64,000 bases of DNA from Branchinecta lynchi (Eukaryota > Arthropoda > Branchiopoda > Anostraca > Branchinectidae): the NCBI GenBank assembly GCA_023053575.1, contig JAKZAP010000009.1:16907869-16971868 (forward strand), read 5' to 3'. The notes below the pieces were generated by a model that did no database searches, had not been told where the DNA came from, and saw only the letters and a list, made by a program, of their open reading frames with translations. The translations under genes were made by a program, and so were the position numbers. Shown piece after piece: positions 20,596 to 32,861 of the stretch; position 1 is the stretch's first letter; every line of letters begins with the position of its first letter.

Positions 20596-21566
20596 ATGAA
20601 ACTGGTAAGATTATTTTCTCAATACTTTCAGCTTGGCCTTTGCAAGGCAAAAAACAATACATCTGCCTAGTTTTTGTTGCACCAGAAGAAAAATTAAGAA
20701 AATCTTACTCGGTACCATTCAAGCCGGCTGTCGAGCCGGCGGTATTCAACCAAAAGTTATTTGCCGTTGAGTCTACTCTTCAGTCTATGTTGTGGATGTA
20801 GGGGTTCTGTGGGTTAAATCCTGCTCCCCAGAACGAGGGTATTTTGTGTTTGCTAGTTATCGTATTAAGAGCGTGTTCCATCCTACTTACCGTAGTTACT
20901 ACGCATGACGTCGCGAATTCTGGCTTTTTGGCGTCAAGGCTGGAACGATTTTTCTACTTTCCAGCAGAATATCATGCCAGTGGCGAATCCGGCCAATCAC
21001 GTTACAGAGATCCGTAGTTACTACGCTCCTGAGCGTGGTAAGCAAATAGTTACTATTAGTTACTATTTCGAGAAGGTTGGAACGGTCAGCGTAGTAACTT
21101 TTGGTGAGGTTGGAACGGAAATAGTAGCTAATAGTTACTATTTGTAGAAGCGTGGAACACGCTCTAATTGTTCCTGGTTCTAATGAATTCTCCCTTCCAG
21201 TTCATTGCAGTCTGCTTTTGTGCCGTCGCATCCATGACCGCTGATAAAGATGCCACCATCGTCAGCGAATCCTTTGACGCCAACCCAGAAGATGGCAGCT
21301 ATAAATACAACTACGAGACTAGCAACGGTATCAAGGCATCTGAGAGTGGAAAGCAGATCCCGGTTGACAATGAATTTGGAGCAGCGGCTGAAGGATCCTA
21401 CAGCTACACAGCGCCTGATGGAACCGTGATTACCCTCAACTACAAAGCTGATGACAACGGTTTCCAGCCTACAGGAGACCATCTTCCGACCCCACCCCCC
21501 CTTCCACCCGTCCCAGCTCATGTTGCCAAGCTGTTAGCCCTCATTGCGAAATCTAAGAAGGCATAA
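20596..21566 (+). CDS. RR-1 cuticular protein, gene 1
   Basis: The gene has two coding exons, 20596-20604 and 21201-21566, split by a 596-bp phase-0 intron (CTG^gtaaga ... cttccag^TTC). Exon 1 encodes only MKL; exon 2 completes the signal peptide (cleavage probably after Ala17). The mature part has [20 protein letters not shown] (residues 34-53), [20 protein letters not shown] (67-86) and [13 protein letters not shown] (87-99). This is the RR-1 form of the chitin-binding Rebers-Riddiford domain. A Pro-rich hinge and a Lys/Ala/Leu tail to residue 124 follow. RR-1 proteins are secreted by epidermis and bind chitin in soft or flexible cuticle. Its position-4 acceptor is supported by all five paralogs. 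Gene 3 is its closest relative, inverted at 39.6-40.3 kb. Confidence 0.95.
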
Positions 21567-21656
21567 GCCCTTAGAGTTGCAACCTTGTATATATATATTT
21601 GTACATAAACTGTTCAGTAAAATATTTGCCTGTCATATATGTATATATCTGTTGTA

Positions 21657-21662
21657 AATAAA
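21657..21662 (+). terminator. Poly(A) signal of cuticle gene 1
   Basis: AATAAA 91 bp after the stop codon, followed by CTTGTTCTT. The equivalent position in gene 3 carries the same AATAAAATC. Confidence 0.75.
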
Positions 21663-22279
21663 ATCTTGTTCTTAAAAATCGGTAAAATAGTATATTTTAA
21701 TCGAGCTCAGAATGAAGGCATTTAGGTAAAGGTTGACCTTGTTTCCGTTGAGAGGTAATCTCAGGCTTATTTCTTTAAGGACACCTGAATAAAGAGTACC
21801 AAGTATGATCCCTATCTGTATGACTTCCGTTAACATTGCTTGCAGAAAACCCAATCCAAATACGAAATAGTGTTTCAAAGCTATGATTTTCGCTCCATTT
21901 TGTATCTGTCCTTATTTCAGTACTGAACAATTTTAGAAATGAAAAAAATTCTCCAATCAACCAGTTAAGCCCAAACGTGTATCTAGAAGAAATTCCAACA
22001 CGATCCAGCCAGCACTGTACAAGATTGGAATGAATTGCGCTTTTAGTCTTGGAGTCTGCATGTGCAAACCTCCAGAAACGAGCATCCCTATTTTGAAAAG
22101 GTCACACTCAGAAGAAGAATGCTCTCCGTGGCCATGCCTGTAAATGCATTCTCCATAGTGTGATCAAGATGGTTTCATTGTTCAGGTGTCCTTTAATGCT
22201 TATTTGTATGAAATGGTGCCCAGGTTTTACTCCAGCAAGAATCAGTTCTTTCAATATGTTTCCCCACATAATCAATATA

Positions 22280-22545
22280 GGAATACTATTTTTCGCGGGC
22301 TTGGTTGTGAAAATGGGAATCACTGGGATTCGAACCCTAGATCTGTAGAGTTGTATCAGGGTTGCCACACAGGCGAAAGTTTTCCTGGTGCTAAAGATCA
22401 AAGTATTATTTTGTGCTTTTCCATAAACAAACAGTGCTGGAATTCTATTTTCGCAGGCTTGGTTGTGAAAATGGGAATCTCTGGGATTCGAACCCTAGAT
22501 CTGTAGAGTTGTTTCAGGGTTGCCACACAGGTGAAAATTTTAGAC
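22280..22545 (-). repeat. 158-bp direct duplication with B-box-like motif
   Basis: TTTTCGC(G/A)GGCTTGGTTGTG starts at 22291 and 22449. Both copies contain, on the minus strand, GGGTTCGAATCCCA, which matches a tRNA T-arm/pol III B box. One copy occurs in the inverted duplicate (39230-39290) with the box damaged (GAATTCCAG). A tRNA-derived SINE is possible but no A box was found. Confidence 0.5.
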
Positions 22546-23566
22546 GCACAAAGTAAGCTGTTTTTTGCAGGTGTCTTTAGCCTGGGCGGATGCCTGGGTT
22601 GGGACGCAGTTGGCCACAAACCTACGGCGTTCAAAGAATTGCAACATTTTTACTTTACTATCGTGTCCGTTCAAAGATTGTTGCTAACCGAAGTAAATAT
22701 AACCGTAATGCGCTAGCGAAACTGTACTCGACCTATTGTGACCACTCTGTTATAGTTCTGTCCGGGTTGTTTCCAATTTTTCTTAAAAAAGATATCCGAG
22801 CTCTCCGCTTCGCGTATTTCCTGTACTTGAGATTTTTACTTTATTTGCCACCGTGGTATAAGGATAGACAAATTATCCAGAATTTTTGCAAAGCTGAGGG
22901 TCTGTCCGGGTCTGCAATTTCGAACCTTGAGCCTTTCCATGGTCTTCTACAATGTTTTCTGGTAGTTGAGTTATTTTCTTTCTTTTTGGCTTCTTTTTGT
23001 TTTTTAGTTTATTACTCCACTTTTTCTTGATTATTGTAGTGCGTTAAAAATAAATTATTTTATTAGTTAAGTATCCCAACAGAAGAACCATCAAATTAAA
23101 AATGAAGTAGTCCTTAATTATCAAGTTCTTCATTTATCAATGTCCACTTGACTGTTTCATATTTAGATAAGTGCTCAAAGAAGCCTAACTCTACTGTATG
23201 AATGTATCATTTTGTTTCGAAGATTGTGTAAGGTTTGGGTTTGGATCTAGGGCTGAGGTTGGTTAGGAAGGTAAGGAGAGAGCTGATGGATGTCGTGGCG
23301 TCATCTCGATGCTAAACCATCTCGCTAGGCCTAGAGAGCTCGGCATATATCAGTATGCACGACGCGAGAGGCTCAGATGATCAGTCTTCGTAGTGCGGTC
23401 GTTGGTACTAGAAGGTAGGTCCGTACTGTAGTCCTAGTTAGGGCTGTGCGAGTCAAGTGCGGTAGCAATTTAAAAATACCCGAAAAAACAAGCGTAAGGA
23501 AGTGGGTCCCCGAAGATTCATATATGTTTGACCGTTTAGTATAGTGTAATTATTTTTATATTTTTT
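22546..23566. other. No gene recognised
   Basis: Open frames on the plus strand to 23030 lack recognisable motifs. Bases 23528-23566 match 25066-25100 and are the left flank of family A copy 4. Confidence 0.4.
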
Positions 23567-24741
23567 GGGATCCCAAAACGTAAGTGGAGGGATACCTATG
23601 ACATCGCAAAAGTTGTCCGTCTGTCCGTCCGTCTGTAAGCACGATAACTCTCGAAGGGAATGAGATATTTGGATGAAACTTGGTGTGAGGATTCGTTGGA
23701 TCGTCGGACCAGTCAAGTTCGTAGATTGGGGTAAGAAGGCATGCTGAACATGATGGTGAAAACCATTTTGTCATCGGACAAGTAGTTCGCCCGGAATCCG
23801 GCCGAAACCGGAAAGTTTGTTGAAAGTGAAAGTTTTATTTGAAGTTGAGTGGATGTTTGATTTAGGGGTAGGAAGACATGCTGAAGACGATGGTGAAAAC
23901 TATTTTCTCGACGGACAAGTATTTCGCCCGGAATCCGGCAAAAACGGAAAGTTTGTTGAAAGTAAAAGTTTTATTTGAAGTTGATTAGATGTTCGATTTA
24001 GACGTAGGAAGACATGCTGAAGACGATGGTGAAAACTATTTTCTCGAAGGACAAGTATTTCGACCGGAATCCGGCCCAAACCGGAAAGTTTGTCAAAATT
24101 AAAAGTTTTATTTGGAGTTTGATTAGATGTTCGATTTAGGGCAAGAAGACATGCTGAACAATTATGTGAAAACAATTTTCTACCCGGACATGTAGTTCGC
24201 CCGGAATCCGGCCAAAACCGGAAAACTGTTGGAAGTTAAAGTTTTATTTCTAGTTGATTAGGTAAGCGATTTAGGGGTAAGAAGAGATGCTGAGTCCCTG
24301 TATGACAATCATATTTTACCCGGACATATAGTTCGACCGGAATCCGGCTGGGATTGGAAAATTTGTTATAAGCTAAATTTTTATTTGAAGTTGATTAGAT
24401 GTTCATTACTGGGGAAAGAAGATACACTGATTTCGTCTTTGAGCTTTCTTTTTTTGCCGGACAAGTAGTTCTGGAGTTCGGCCGGAACCGGGAAATTGGC
24501 AGAAGTGGCAGGAAGTTTTCGTCAAAACAGATATGACTTATAGGGTTAAACACACATGCTGAATCCATATCTGAACTTGGTTTTCTCAGGTGATAAGCTA
24601 CTTGGCCTTAACCTGTTTCTGAATTTTAATTGTAAAAATGTTCAAGGAGTCTGGCGATGACTGGATCTGGCTAAGACAAGACCCAGTTGTCTGGATCAGA
24701 TATTGAATTTTTGGGATCCCATCGAAACCTTTGGTCTTGTT
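23567..24741 (+). mobile_element. Family A element, copy 4 (complete, with empty site)
   Basis: GGGATCCC to TTTGGTCTTGTT. Array cores (GGACA) are at 23776, 23913, 24049, 24186, 24322 and 24459, a strict 136-137-bp period. The flanks TTTTTATATTTTTT and TCTGTTGTTTCGATGC are joined without the element at 25090-25115 (a T7 run before CTGTTG). The occupied site has T6 before and one T after, so there is no duplication or deletion. It is non-coding. Confidence 0.92.
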
Positions 24742-25430
24742 TCTGTTGTTTCGATGCAAACCGAAATAGCAGTTGATTCGGCAGTTGCGCTTGCTTTTTA
24801 GTTTATATATATTGATGTGTATGTATATGTTGACGTTGGAATCAGTTAGTCGGTACACGCCGTGAGTAAGATTCTTAATGAATAAATGATTTGATTTGAA
24901 AACGATTTGATTACCTGGCAACCACTGGACCAAGAAATAACCAACGAACATGTCAACAACTTTAAGGACAACGCACGCTCTTCGAAGGAATGACACAAAA
25001 ATTCCCCTCCAGCATTTTTCCGGCTACCCAAAGTGACCCGTCAGTTCATCACACATATCACAACGACCATTTAGTATAGTGTAATTATTTTTATATTTTT
25101 TTCTGTTGTTTCGATGCAAACCGAAATAGCAGTTGACTCGGCAGTTACGCTTGCTTTTTTGTTTATATATATTGATGTTGGAATCAGTTAGTCGGTACAC
25201 GCCGTGAGTAAGATTCTTAATGAATAAATGATTTGATTTGGAAACGATTTGATTACCTTGCAACCACTGGACCAAGAAATAACCAACGAACATGTCAACA
25301 ACTCTAAGGACAACGCACGCTCTTGGAAGGAATGACACAAAAATTCCCCTCCAGCATTTTTCTGGCTACCCGTCAGTCCATGGCTACCCGTCAGTCCATC
25401 ACACATATCACAACGACCTATAGTACCACA
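24742..25430. repeat. 360-bp direct duplication carrying the family A empty site
   Basis: TTCTGTTGTTTCGATGCAAA begins at 24741 and at 25101. Similarity (about 95% by eye) covers GAATCAGTTAGTCGGTACAC, CACTGGACCAAGAAATAACC and CCCCTCCAGCATTTTTC. The second copy lacks one internal stretch of about 15 bp. No reading frame was recognised. Confidence 0.8.
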
Positions 25431-25517
25431 CCTTATTAGGCACTGGGCAGACGATCTGGCTCGGGATCGGAATTCCTGCCAGTTTTTCCGCACTAATATC
25501 ACTTCCATTCAGAAAAG

Positions 25518-27809
25518 TTGAGATATTTTAAACTTGATGATGAAAGTGAAGAAAATCGGAAAGGAAAAGTCTGGCAGTCTGTTTGCAGTATTACATCCGG
25601 AGTGGGGGACGTCACTGCAGCCGCTTGCTCCGGTCGGAGACACTGGCGATCAGTTTTGCAGCTTTTCTCTGACCGAACTCGGAAATCGAAACCGTCGAAA
25701 CCGAAACCGGTGCGAGACTCTAGCGCCTAAGAGGTTTGCCCTTTTTAGCAATCATTACCGTAAGATCTCGCTTTTCCAGCTTAGTAATCACACACTTTCG
25801 CTTTTTTTACGGTCTTACCAGTCGCAGAATTCTGGCTCGCTTCGTAGAAGAAATTCAAAAACCGGTTCAAAAACAAGACTGGAAGGAAGTTTATTCTGCC
25901 AGTAGTACTAGCGAAAAAGCTTCTGTTTTTCAGGACCTTTTGATTAATACGTACCAAACTTGCTTCCCTGAAAAAAAGAGACAAGGCGCTTTTCATCGGA
26001 CCGACCTTACATCACGAAGAAGGTTAAGAATTTGGTAAAGGAAAGGCGACGTCTTTTTCGTGAAGGTAAGCAAGAACAGGCGAATAAACTTAAAAACAGA
26101 ATTAGGAAAATAACTCGTAAGGCGGCGTCGCAGTATTACGATAATCAGGTTAGTCAACTTTTTCGGACGAAGCCCAGTAAGTGGTATGTAAATATTAAAC
26201 GTATGACCGGTAAGTCCCAGAGTGTCGTTGATTTCAGGTTGGATGAAGAAGAAACAAAGACAGCAAATAATCGAAAATAGCCGACATCGTCCAATCCCTA
26301 CCTCCTCTTCCTGAGGAAGAAATCCCGAGTCCAGCTCCTGATTTTACGGAATTCGCCGACATTTCGGAATCGGACACAGTGAAAAAATTAAAGAAACTAA
26401 AGCGAACTAGTGTTACTCCTGCCGATTTACCGGTGGATCTTATAAAGGCTTTCCCAGATTCATTATGTGCCCCTTTGACTCATATTTTTAATATTATAAC
26501 AAAAACTGGGGAATATCCGTCTGGATGGAAAAACGATTTTGTTACCCCTATCCCCCAAAAAGATTCCCCAAATGATTTTTCAGGTGTGCGACCAATAACG
26601 ATGACGCCTATCTTCAGCAAGGTTTATGAAAGTTTTGTAGCTACTTGGTTAAAAGGTTATATACTGGAGCTGATTGACCCTAAACAATTTGGGAACATGC
26701 CGAGGACGTCAACCACACATTACCTGGTCAGTTTACTTGACGCTATGCTCAACCATCTGGACGACCCTGAACGTTGGCTCAACTTGACTGCGATTGACCC
26801 AAGGAAAGCATTTGACCTGGTTTGCCATAGTGTGCTTTTAAAGAAGTTGGTTTTAGATTTTAATGTTCACCCTTTCCTTGTGAAAATAATTGCTATTTTT
26901 TTGTCGCATAGAACCCAACGGACGAAATATAAATCAACGTTTTCTGATTCCCTCCCAGTTTTTTGCGGTGTGCCTCAGGGTACTATTTTAGGTCCAATGT
27001 TGTTTCTTGTTATGGTTAACAAACTGGCCCGAAGTTCACCAGACCGGCTGAAATACGTCAATGACTTGTCTGTCCTGGAAAAGTGCTATAAAAATATCCA
27101 AAGTAGCTCTGCAACCATAATGAAAGATATCTGCGAGGAAGCAGAGTCTGACAAAATGGTTGTTAATATGAACAAGTCTGTGATTTTAACAATTTCTTTC
27201 CTTCAAGGTACCCTATCTTTCAACCCACCACTCCCAGATGCGTGTCAGGTTAACGAACTGAAGCTGCTGGGAGTATACATAACCTCAAACCTGAGGTGGC
27301 AAAGGCAGGTTGAGAGTATGCTTAAAAAAGCTAACGCGGCTATAAGCTACCTTAAACTTTTGTCCCGTTACGGTGTCCCATCTCCCCATTTACTACGCGT
27401 TTACATTTCTTTTATCCGTTCTAACCTGGAATATGGATGTCCGGTTTGGCATTTTTGGTCTCACCCAGGAACAGTCGGATTTGCTTGAGAGGATACAGTA
27501 TAGAGCGTTGCTCGTTACATCTAAAGCTCCATAAGTCCCATACATTCAGCTCCTAAAGCAATTTAAGTTAGATACCCGTTCATGCCGCCGACTTCAACTT
27601 TGTATGAAGTTCGGTACATCTACAGTCCAAAGCTCATTTCACCGTGATATACTCCCCCCTGATTTTCTCCACTCCTGAATTCGTCTTCCTCGTCAAGCTG
27701 TCGACCCTGTGCCTCGTTTAGAGCCGGTGGTAGCTTTGCGAACCAGGTATGCTCAGAGTTTCGTCCCCTCGTGTGTTCGTTTATATAACTGGAGCGCTTT
27801 TGGATGTTA
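25518..27809 (+). pseudogene. LINE-type reverse transcriptase, 5'-truncated, damaged catalytic box
   Basis: The linker upstream of the RT is spread over several frames (25740-26280; for example LVKERRRLFREGKQEQANKL). The main frame 26379-27488 (369 codons) carries the RT: DFSGVRPITMTPIFSKVYES, then DPRKAFDLVCHSVLLKKL, then CGVPQGTILGPMLFLVMVN, then KYVNDLSVLEK. The catalytic box is YVND where the related copy at 33.9 kb has FVDD, so the first Asp is lost. A frameshift near 27450 moves the C-terminus (GLTQEQSDLLERIQ) to another frame, with in-frame stops, to about 27809. The two copies share order and spacing throughout. This is a dead non-LTR element; the clade is uncertain. Confidence 0.82.
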
Positions 27810-29580
27810 ATTTTTACGTTATTTGTATTTTATTAATCGCAGTCTAGCATGTTATTGACCAAATTTATCATAAGACGTCGGTGTAAATGTCGCAACAGTG
27901 TATATATTTGTAGATTGTTCTGTTATGATGTTATGTTTAGACGTAAAAACAACCCATCGGCTTGTCCGTTATCTGTTTTTTAGATTATATTCAACTGAAT
28001 TGAATTAAGAAGTCGAAAGCCTGTCACATTTCTGTGACCAGTGGCAACACTGCTGGAGATTCTTTTTAGACGCTCACGGATGCTTCTGGAGGTATAGGAG
28101 AAGCTAAGTTGGCCACAAGGTGGGGGAGCCCCAAAGCGGCGAAAAGGAAGTCAGTTTGCTTAAGACCAAAACTGCCTCATCATCAATGTCCGCAAACTGA
28201 TATGCTTACCAGGAATCATGTTCAAGAAGACATCCACGTCTTTCCAGTTGTGAACTGTACTGAACCTCCAGTCCAAGATAAAGTTGCCGTTATCTGTCAC
28301 TACTGGTCCCTAGAAAACACAACACTAAAGGCGTATTCGCAGTTCCCCAAGGACTCCACTTGAGGAGTCCCCGCGTTTTTATTTGTCCCGGGGACTCACT
28401 CCCAGTATTCTCCTGAGCCCCCACGGACGCGGAATGCTCAAATCAAAAAGCACTCCCTTTCAAACTCAGAGGGGAATCAGTTTTTGCTGGCGTTGGTGCA
28501 ATGTAAAAAAAAATTAAAATAAACAAAACCAAAAAGTAAAGTGGATCCAGACTAATTTTGTCAATTGCATATTTATTTTTAGAACAATATCCATGTTGGA
28601 AGCATTCCCCGTGTTCTCGTTGTTCTCCATACGCGAAGTCCGCGTGGAGTGAGTCCCTCTACACACTTGATGACTATCTCTCCCTTCCGATGCAGAATCT
28701 CCGGGTACCAGCGGAAGAACGGAAGAAATGGTGTCACATCTGCGCTGACTCAGGATTTGAGTAATTGAGTTTGAGTCGTTAAGGACAAGTTTGCTCCTTC
28801 TTCCTGAGAATCGCCGTTGCTTTCGACTCCACGAAGAGTCCTCGGCGAAAGGCGAGAATACGCCTTAAGTGAAATCGGAAGCAGATGAGAAATGTATGCC
28901 TCGTTTTATTTATTGAAGTCCTCACTCTTGGTCCTGCCTCACTAAAGTTATTTATCAGTCCTATTTGCTGAAGAACTATTCGAACGGTTTTACCATATAC
29001 GAATGGATGGATTGGTTAGGAAAGTGGAGAAAATTATTATTATATGTACGATATGCCCTTTAATTGCGTTTTATTTATTCAATTAAATATAATTTACTAA
29101 TAATTTGGAGAACAAGTTTTCAATTACTTATTTGCGTCACAACAAGGACATGAATGAAAGCAAAGGTATTATGGAGAAATGGGACTGTTACAGGTTCAAC
29201 TTCAAGTTCGTTCAAGTTCTGTTTATTTCAAACAAAATGTAAAATAATGGGCCAATTTGGCAGAGAGAAGGCTCGAGGCCAAATGGAGGACTTTGCCTTC
29301 TACTCCAAACTAAAAGAACATCAAAGCACAAGTTATAAGTTATCCATAATCCATCCAATTTCCAGATTCAAACGACCAGGTCAGTTGGGGGTTAACCGCG
29401 ACAAACCATACATTTTTGTCTTCAATCTTCTTTTTTATTATTATTTATTTTGCTTTAAGTGTTTTCAATGAGCATTGATTTAACTTTATTTTTTAGACTA
29501 TTTACAAAAAAGTTAAAGCATTACGATAATTATGGCATACCCTCAGTAGGCCTATAGTATTTCTCAATATTTTAGAATTT
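27810..29580. other. No gene recognised
   Basis: It starts with the probable 3' untranslated part of the preceding LINE. Short frames (for example 28109-28363, 29154-29471) show no family motif. TTCAAGTTCTGTTTATTTCA at 29210-29230 resembles a LINE 3' end in antisense orientation. Confidence 0.4.
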
Positions 29581-29677
29581 TAGAATTTAGAATTTATTGC
29601 ACAAAAAGCCTGAGGCCATGGCAAAAATGGTTACAAAAAAAAAAAAGAGAACACTTGAACGAAATAGTAGTACTAAA

Positions 29678-31003
29678 CTAAAGAAAATTCTCTCTGTGGG
29701 CTAAAGCTATTTTTAGGAACCTTACCAGCCTCTTCAAATCTTGAAAACATTTACTTCCAATAATGCTCATCATCCATACTTCATCATTTATTGTAGTTGC
29801 ATTCCCAAACATCTCAACCCGCAGGTCACCTAGCTCACGGCATTCACACATCAGATGTAACAAATTCTCATTCTCGCTACCACACATAGGGCAAAAGTAG
29901 GGACCAGTGCGTCCTAATTTATTCCCCAAATATTTCCTCCGTTTTCCCAATGGCAAACAATCAGCCCGGCAACTAATTAAAATTCTTAGATCCACCCACT
30001 TAATCCCAGCCTTAAAATAAACCTCTTCCCCCCATGTCTCTTTGGCTGAAGTATAAAACCTTAAAGAAGGCGACAGACTTTTTGCCAGGTGCCATGCTTG
30101 AATTTCCTGGTCCAAAAGTCTACCTGCCACCGCACGTGCAACCTCTCCAACAGGTAGTCCTGGTCCATCACCTGCGTTCCACCAAATTGAAAAACCACAA
30201 TTGTCTAATATGTCCTTAATATTATTTGTCCAAGAGTCTGGCGACTCGTCCCTTATACATTCCTTATAAGCTGCTTTAACTATTCTAATACGCGGTAATT
30301 GCAACAACTTCTCCCATAGCCCTATCATACTTATCCATCGCTTACGCCGTAGGCTTGATAGTCCTAGATCTCCTGTTATGACTACTGTACTCGTTGTATT
30401 ACTAACACCTAAAATTCTCTTAAAATATCTTAGCTGTAGCTGTTCTATCTTCTCACTTCTACCAAAACCCCATACTTCAGAACCGTAATGCATAGCAGGG
30501 ATAATCTTTGTATTAAACACATGCTTCTGTAGCTTCATATCTTCAATCCTACTTAACTTACTCCTAAGAACCATATTTATACTACGTATTCCCTTTTTCC
30601 AACTAAAATCAAACTGACTAGAAAATTTTCCATTAAACTTCAACTTACAACCTAGGTATGTAAATTCATCACTATATTCTAGATCTTGACCTTTAAATTT
30701 TAGCCGAGGTTCCTGGTCTACCTTACCCCCTTTCCGAAATACCACCACCACCGTTTTCTTAGCATTCAGCTCTAATTCCTTAATTTGAAGGTATTGTTCT
30801 AACATATCAAATAATTTTTGAAGAGACTGTCGGGAATCTGCAATCAGGGCAATGTCATCTGCAAACAGTAACATACAAAGTGTTATCACGTCTAGGCTTA
30901 CCGTGGGGGCTCCATTATTCATCATAACCTTTTCCAAATCATTAATATATAAGGAGAACAGTTTCGGCGACAGTGTGCATCCCTGCTTAACACGGCTAGT
31001 CGG
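29678..31003 (-). CDS. LINE reverse transcriptase, C-terminal half, uninterrupted
   Basis: On the minus strand the frame is open from 31003 (just after a TAG) to 29678. It begins SRVKQGCTLSPKLFSLYIND, the RT block around motif 4, then LLFADDIALIADS (the F-A-D-D catalytic box), then LELNAKKTVVVVF, EFTYLGCKLKFNG and a long thumb/linker. Near the C-terminus CPMCGSENENLLHLMCEC forms a C-x2-C-x8-H-x3-C zinc knuckle, as in I/R1/L2-type LINEs. The endonuclease and first RT motifs are missing, so the copy is 5'-truncated. The remaining frame is intact, implying a fairly recent insertion. The 3' end at 29580-29640 (minus: A-rich, then GCAATAAATTCTAAATTC) looks like a LINE tail. Confidence 0.85.
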   Translation of the reverse strand, partial: PTSRVKQGCTLSPKLFSLYINDLEKVMMNNGAPTVSLDVITLCMLLFADDIALIADSRQSLQKLFDMLEQYLQIKELELNAKKTVVVVFRKGGKVDQEPRLKFKGQDLEYSDEFTYLGCKLKFNGKFSSQFDFSWKKGIRSINMVLRSKLSRIEDMKLQKHVFNTKIIPAMHYGSEVWGFGRSEKIEQLQLRYFKRILGVSNTTSTVVITGDLGLSSLRRKRWISMIGLWEKLLQLPRIRIVKAAYKECIRDESPDSWTNNIKDILDNCGFSIWWNAGDGPGLPVGEVARAVAGRLLDQEIQAWHLAKSLSPSLRFYTSAKETWGEEVYFKAGIKWVDLRILISCRADCLPLGKRRKYLGNKLGRTGPYFCPMCGSENENLLHLMCECRELGDLRVEMFGNATTINDEVWMMSIIGSKCFQDLKRLVRFLKIALAHRENFL

Positions 31004-32474
31004 CTAGGAATAAGTAGAACACCGCATTATTAATCAATGGGGTACACCACCTTGACAATCTAGTATTCACGGCACATCCAAACTACGTTTCGACCAAACA
31101 TTAAATGTTGCTGAAAGTACGTTCAAATAGCTTAATGTTGTAATTAAAATTAACTTACTTGCTAACCTAAGAACTGAGTAATGCCTTCGAAGAGACGTGA
31201 TAGTCTTATTTTGAGAATGGACTTACAGATCATAACTGCCAAACTGGGGGTCTCTGGTCAACTGAGGGTCTCTGCCCTCTGGTCATGTACGAATCACATG
31301 GAGTTAAACATAGAAATAACCGAACTGGTCTTGTCTTCGTCACTTAAAGGACCCCTCGCACCATTTACTCTTCAACTTACAGTATTTTAAAATATTTGAA
31401 TACTTTAAAACTAGGCTGTGCTTTCAACAAATAACCCACGGTTTTGTCTGTTTTAAGCCTTTTTGGAGACCCGTTGACTTGTAGCGAAAACAAAGAAACA
31501 ATTTTACATAACTGGTTTTTCTGATGGAAAAACTTCTCGCAGACAACCCTCGAAAGCATTATACACATCGAAGGTAGCAAAACACGGCAAGTGAGATAAT
31601 AAGTGTGTTTTTGTTAGAGTGATTAGAATGTATAACCGTGCGAAGTTGGGGTCTACGGGTTTAGAAATATATGGAGTGATTATAGAAGTAGTTTGTATTA
31701 AAGGGAAGCTTGGTCCATTAAGTAAACATAAAAAAAAAATGCAAAAAATAGTAATATTACGGAGGTCAACGAAACATTTTTGTACCTCTACTTTGGTGAG
31801 TAAAGTATAGGGCTGACAGTTGGGACTTTTTCTGACTTGTTCTGGGCAAGCGTGGTTTTGGGCGATACGGACATGGGCGAATATTTAGAAACCTGAGCTG
31901 TGAGCGAGAGCGGTTTCCAAACTGAGGACGAAGGGAGGCCTGTCTCGCTTCTAAAGTTGGAACTTGGAATTCTTTTAGGAGAAGATCGGGCACGTACCAT
32001 ACTTTGCCAGTATATAATTTTACGAGATTCTCGTTTGTTTTACGGAGATGACTAACGGGATTCATCCAAACTGTTCATTCCGTCGTGGCCTTACACATTC
32101 TTGGCAGGCGTGCTTAAAGATTAACTGAAAAGTCAACTTATTTTTGCGTCTTTTAACTGAATACACTCAATAGTTTGGATTCTGCTAAGGTTTTTTATTT
32201 TATTTTCCACTATCTGCTCTAGTTCTGACGTTCAAAATATCTGCGGCCGTCCCTATAAACGTAAATTCTACTATGACGTGGGACATTTAAATCTCAACAC
32301 AAACGCAGCTTTCATTGGGCAGTGTTGTGGACTTTTTAGTGACTGAACAAAATAAAAAATCATAAATCTTCTGGTAAGGCATATAACACAAATACAAGCG
32401 CATAGAGGTACTACAAATCAAACGGAAATACCACAATTTGAAAATCGATTATTCGTGAATACAAAAAAATCTGC
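31004..32474. other. No gene recognised
   Basis: Several short frames (for example a 99-codon minus frame at 31766-32065) have no motif I recognise. No repeats shared with the rest of the window were seen. Confidence 0.4.
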
Positions 32475-32582
32475 CAGTATTTGCTACTGGGATTAATCTT
32501 ATATTTATTGAGATAAGATTACCCCTAATTCGGATTAATCTTATCCCAATAAAGATAAGATTAATTCTAGTAGCAAATACTG
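32475..32582. mobile_element. Palindromic MITE, uninterrupted copy
   Basis: About 108 bp that is one long imperfect inverted repeat. The ends are CAGTATTTGCTAC and GTAGCAAATACTG, with GGGATTAATCTTAT and ATAAGATTAATTC arms and internal TAAGATTA repeats. It is the reference copy for the split element at 13637-16153. Confidence 0.72.
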
Positions 32583-32861
32583 CATCCTTCGGAGAAAGTG
32601 TAGTGGAAACATGAAGTAACGCATTTTCAGGGGGTCTTCAAACCAATTTAGGTGAATAAGTGATGGGTAACTAGATTATCCTATCCCAGCCCTTTTCAGT
32701 TAAACTTTAAGAACTAGCGAGTGTCAAGTTGGCATAGAGTGACAACTTTTACTGTTTTTACTCGTCACTGATGGTAAAACATTCTGGATGCATAAAATCT
32801 CTTCCAGCCGATGCTGACTGCGAATCATATTTGACTCAGCTAAACGAATTATTCATAAATA

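Larger units (their letters stand above)
20290..22440 (+). repeat. Inverted segmental duplication, copy with gene 1
   Basis: Matches the reverse complement of about 39110-40540. Shared landmarks include the upstream AAAGAGACTGGTCC block, the whole gene, the 3' end, AAGAATCAGTTCTTTC (22237) and the GATTCGAACCCTAGATCT block (22327). This copy is longer because of an extra 500 bp or so around 21700-22200. Confidence 0.8.

Noticed and set aside
21180..21521. 113-codon open frame antisense to cuticle gene 1 (similar ones opposite genes 2 to 6)
   Set aside because: It is the mirror of the conserved RR-1 codons. It recurs only because the coding strand is conserved, and has no recognisable domain.
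23567..24741. LTR or TIR transposon for family A
   Set aside because: No target duplication at two empty sites, and the two ends are neither direct nor true terminal inverted repeats; only the internal GGGATCCC is shared.
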